DNA of 24,064 nt from NCBI GenBank assembly GCA_002491245.1, contig DKVO01000015.1, forward strand, positions 17,716 to 41,779, read 5' to 3'. A model generated the notes under the pieces. That model was not told the origin of the DNA. It was given only the letters and a program-made list of their open reading frames with translations, and did no database searches. Shown here one piece after another: positions 23,003-24,064 of this stretch. The first letter of the stretch is position 1. Every line of letters begins with the position of its first letter. Position numbers and translations under genes: made by a program. The stretch comes from Porphyromonadaceae bacterium UBA7176. GTDB lineage: Bacteria > Bacteroidota > Bacteroidia > Bacteroidales > Muribaculaceae.

Positions 23003-24064
23003 ATGAGCGAAACAAAAGCAAAACCGGCAACAGGTAAGCTCGGTGTCATGGTCGTTGGCCTCGGCGCTGTGTCGACCACCTTTATTACCGGCGTTTTGAT
23101 GACTCGCAAAGGTCTGGCCAAACCCGTCGGCTCGATGACTCAGTACGATCGTATCCGTGTCGGTGAAGGCGCTGATAAGAAATATCTCAAATACAACGAA
23201 ATCGCACCCATCACATCGCTCGACGATATCGAGTTCGCTGCATGGGACGTATATCCTGCAAATGCTTACGAATCGGCCATGCACGCCGAAGTCCTCAAGG
23301 AAAAGGACATCGAGCCCGTTCGCGACGAACTCGAGAAAATCGTGCCTATGGCTGCCGCTTTCGACCACAACTACGCTAAGCGTCTCGACGGTGAAAACTA
23401 CATGAAAGGCAAAACCCGTTGGGAAATGGTGGAGCAGCTCCGCGAAGACATCCGTAACTTCAAGAAGAACGCTGGCGTTGAGCGCGTCGTTGTTCTGTGG
23501 GCAGCCTCGACCGAAGTCTATGTTCCCATCGACGAGAAATGCCACTATACCCTTGCCGCCCTCGAGGAGGCAATGAAAGCCGACGACAAAGAACACATCG
23601 CACCCTCGATGTGCTACGCTTACGCAGCCTTGACCGAAGGCGCTCCCTTCATCATGGGCGCTCCCAACACCACCGTCGATATCCCTGCTATGTGGGAGCT
23701 CGCCGAGAAGACCAAGATGCCCATCGCCGGCAAGGACTTCAAGACCGGCCAGACCCTCGTTAAATCTGGCTTCGCTCCTATCATCGGCACCCGTTGCCTC
23801 GGTCTGAACGGTTGGTTCTCGACCAACATCCTCGGCAACCGCGACGGTCTTGTCCTCGACGAACCTGCAAACTTCCGCACCAAAGAAGTGTCGAAACTTT
23901 CGACACTCGAGTCTATCCTCGTGCCCGAGGAGCAGCCCGATCTCTACGGTGTCAACTGCGGTGGCGAAGGCAACGAGCACAACGGATACTACCACAAAGT
24001 GCGCATCAACTACTATCCTCCGCGCAACGACAATAAAGAAGGCTGGGACAACATCGACATCTTC
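23003..24064 (+). CDS. ino1: myo-Inositol-3-phosphate synthase, 3' end beyond the window
   Basis: The reading frame is open from ATG at 23003 to the last base, giving 354 codons without a stop. Relatives are about 430 residues, so roughly 75 are missing. The enzyme converts glucose-6-phosphate to inositol-3-phosphate with bound NAD. The N-terminus carries a Rossmann loop GLGAVS (19-24). The family signature LNGWFSTNILGNRDG (about 270-284) corresponds to the SYNHLGNNDG region of eukaryotic enzymes, and KVRINYYPPRND follows near 332-344. It is cytoplasmic. It has its own promoter and a structured leader, about 270 bases after the lipid operon, and would supply the inositol phosphate used by the transferase encoded there. 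Its codons favour C-ending forms, hinting at strong expression. Confidence 0.93.
   Translation, partial: MSETKAKPATGKLGVMVVGLGAVSTTFITGVLMTRKGLAKPVGSMTQYDRIRVGEGADKKYLKYNEIAPITSLDDIEFAAWDVYPANAYESAMHAEVLKEKDIEPVRDELEKIVPMAAAFDHNYAKRLDGENYMKGKTRWEMVEQLREDIRNFKKNAGVERVVVLWAASTEVYVPIDEKCHYTLAALEEAMKADDKEHIAPSMCYAYAALTEGAPFIMGAPNTTVDIPAMWELAEKTKMPIAGKDFKTGQTLVKSGFAPIIGTRCLGLNGWFSTNILGNRDGLVLDEPANFRTKEVSKLSTLESILVPEEQPDLYGVNCGGEGNEHNGYYHKVRINYYPPRNDNKEGWDNIDIF

Noticed and set aside
22985..23995. 336-codon open frame on the minus strand opposite inositol-phosphate synthase
   Set aside because: The plus strand codes for a clear inositol-phosphate synthase with family signatures. The minus-strand frame has none and ends at the plus-strand leader.
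1..24064. CRISPR arrays, insertion sequences, prophage or conjugation genes
   Set aside because: No regularly spaced long repeats, transposase, integrase or phage motifs were seen on either strand.

Overview
The window looks like a Bacteroidota (order Bacteroidales) chromosome from a gut-type member. I would guess Muribaculaceae or a close relative, but the sequence alone cannot fix the family. The support is a SusC/SusD pair, lipoproteins with Bacteroidales lipoboxes, proteins ending in type IX secretion-like C-terminal domains, -7 promoter elements of the form TAnnTTTG, no Shine-Dalgarno sequences, and an inositol/sphingolipid gene set known from this phylum.

Layout. (1) 1-1460: the 3' part of a tRNA-Arg(CCU), a 250-base intergenic stretch rich in small hairpins, then a secreted calcineurin-like metallophosphoesterase and a terminator. 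(2) 1463-8881: a polysaccharide utilization locus in one direction, made of two tandem GH43 lipoproteins (paralogues), a SusC-like TonB-dependent transporter, a SusD-like glycan-binding lipoprotein and a strong terminator. No dedicated regulator is seen. (3) 8882-16503: an AT-rich regulatory region with a 13-T tract and repeated TTTGCT words, then a two-gene operon for a secreted M6-type metalloprotease and a 1516-residue multidomain surface protein, closed by a 13-bp-stem terminator. (4) 16517-24064: a lipid headgroup locus. A nucleotidyltransferase gene faces away from a tightly packed seven-gene operon: ATP-grasp enzyme, PgpA-family phosphatase, GtrA-family membrane protein, CDP-alcohol phosphatidyltransferase, PAP2/Aur1-like enzyme, lysophospholipid-type acyltransferase, and a second CDP-alcohol phosphatidyltransferase. 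It is followed, behind its own promoter, by myo-inositol-3-phosphate synthase, which runs off the window end and has no stop codon here.

How region 4 would work. Inositol-phosphate synthase makes inositol phosphate from glucose-6-phosphate. The first CDP-alcohol transferase would join it to CDP-diacylglycerol to give phosphatidylinositol phosphate. The PgpA-like phosphatase would make phosphatidylinositol, and the Aur1-like PAP2 enzyme would move phosphoinositol onto dihydroceramide. This core matches the inositol-lipid pathway reported for Bacteroides thetaiotaomicron. The nucleotidyltransferase, ATP-grasp enzyme, acyltransferase and second CDP-alcohol transferase are additions with no assigned step. 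They are the best candidates in this window for undescribed biology, such as a modified or CDP-activated inositol headgroup.
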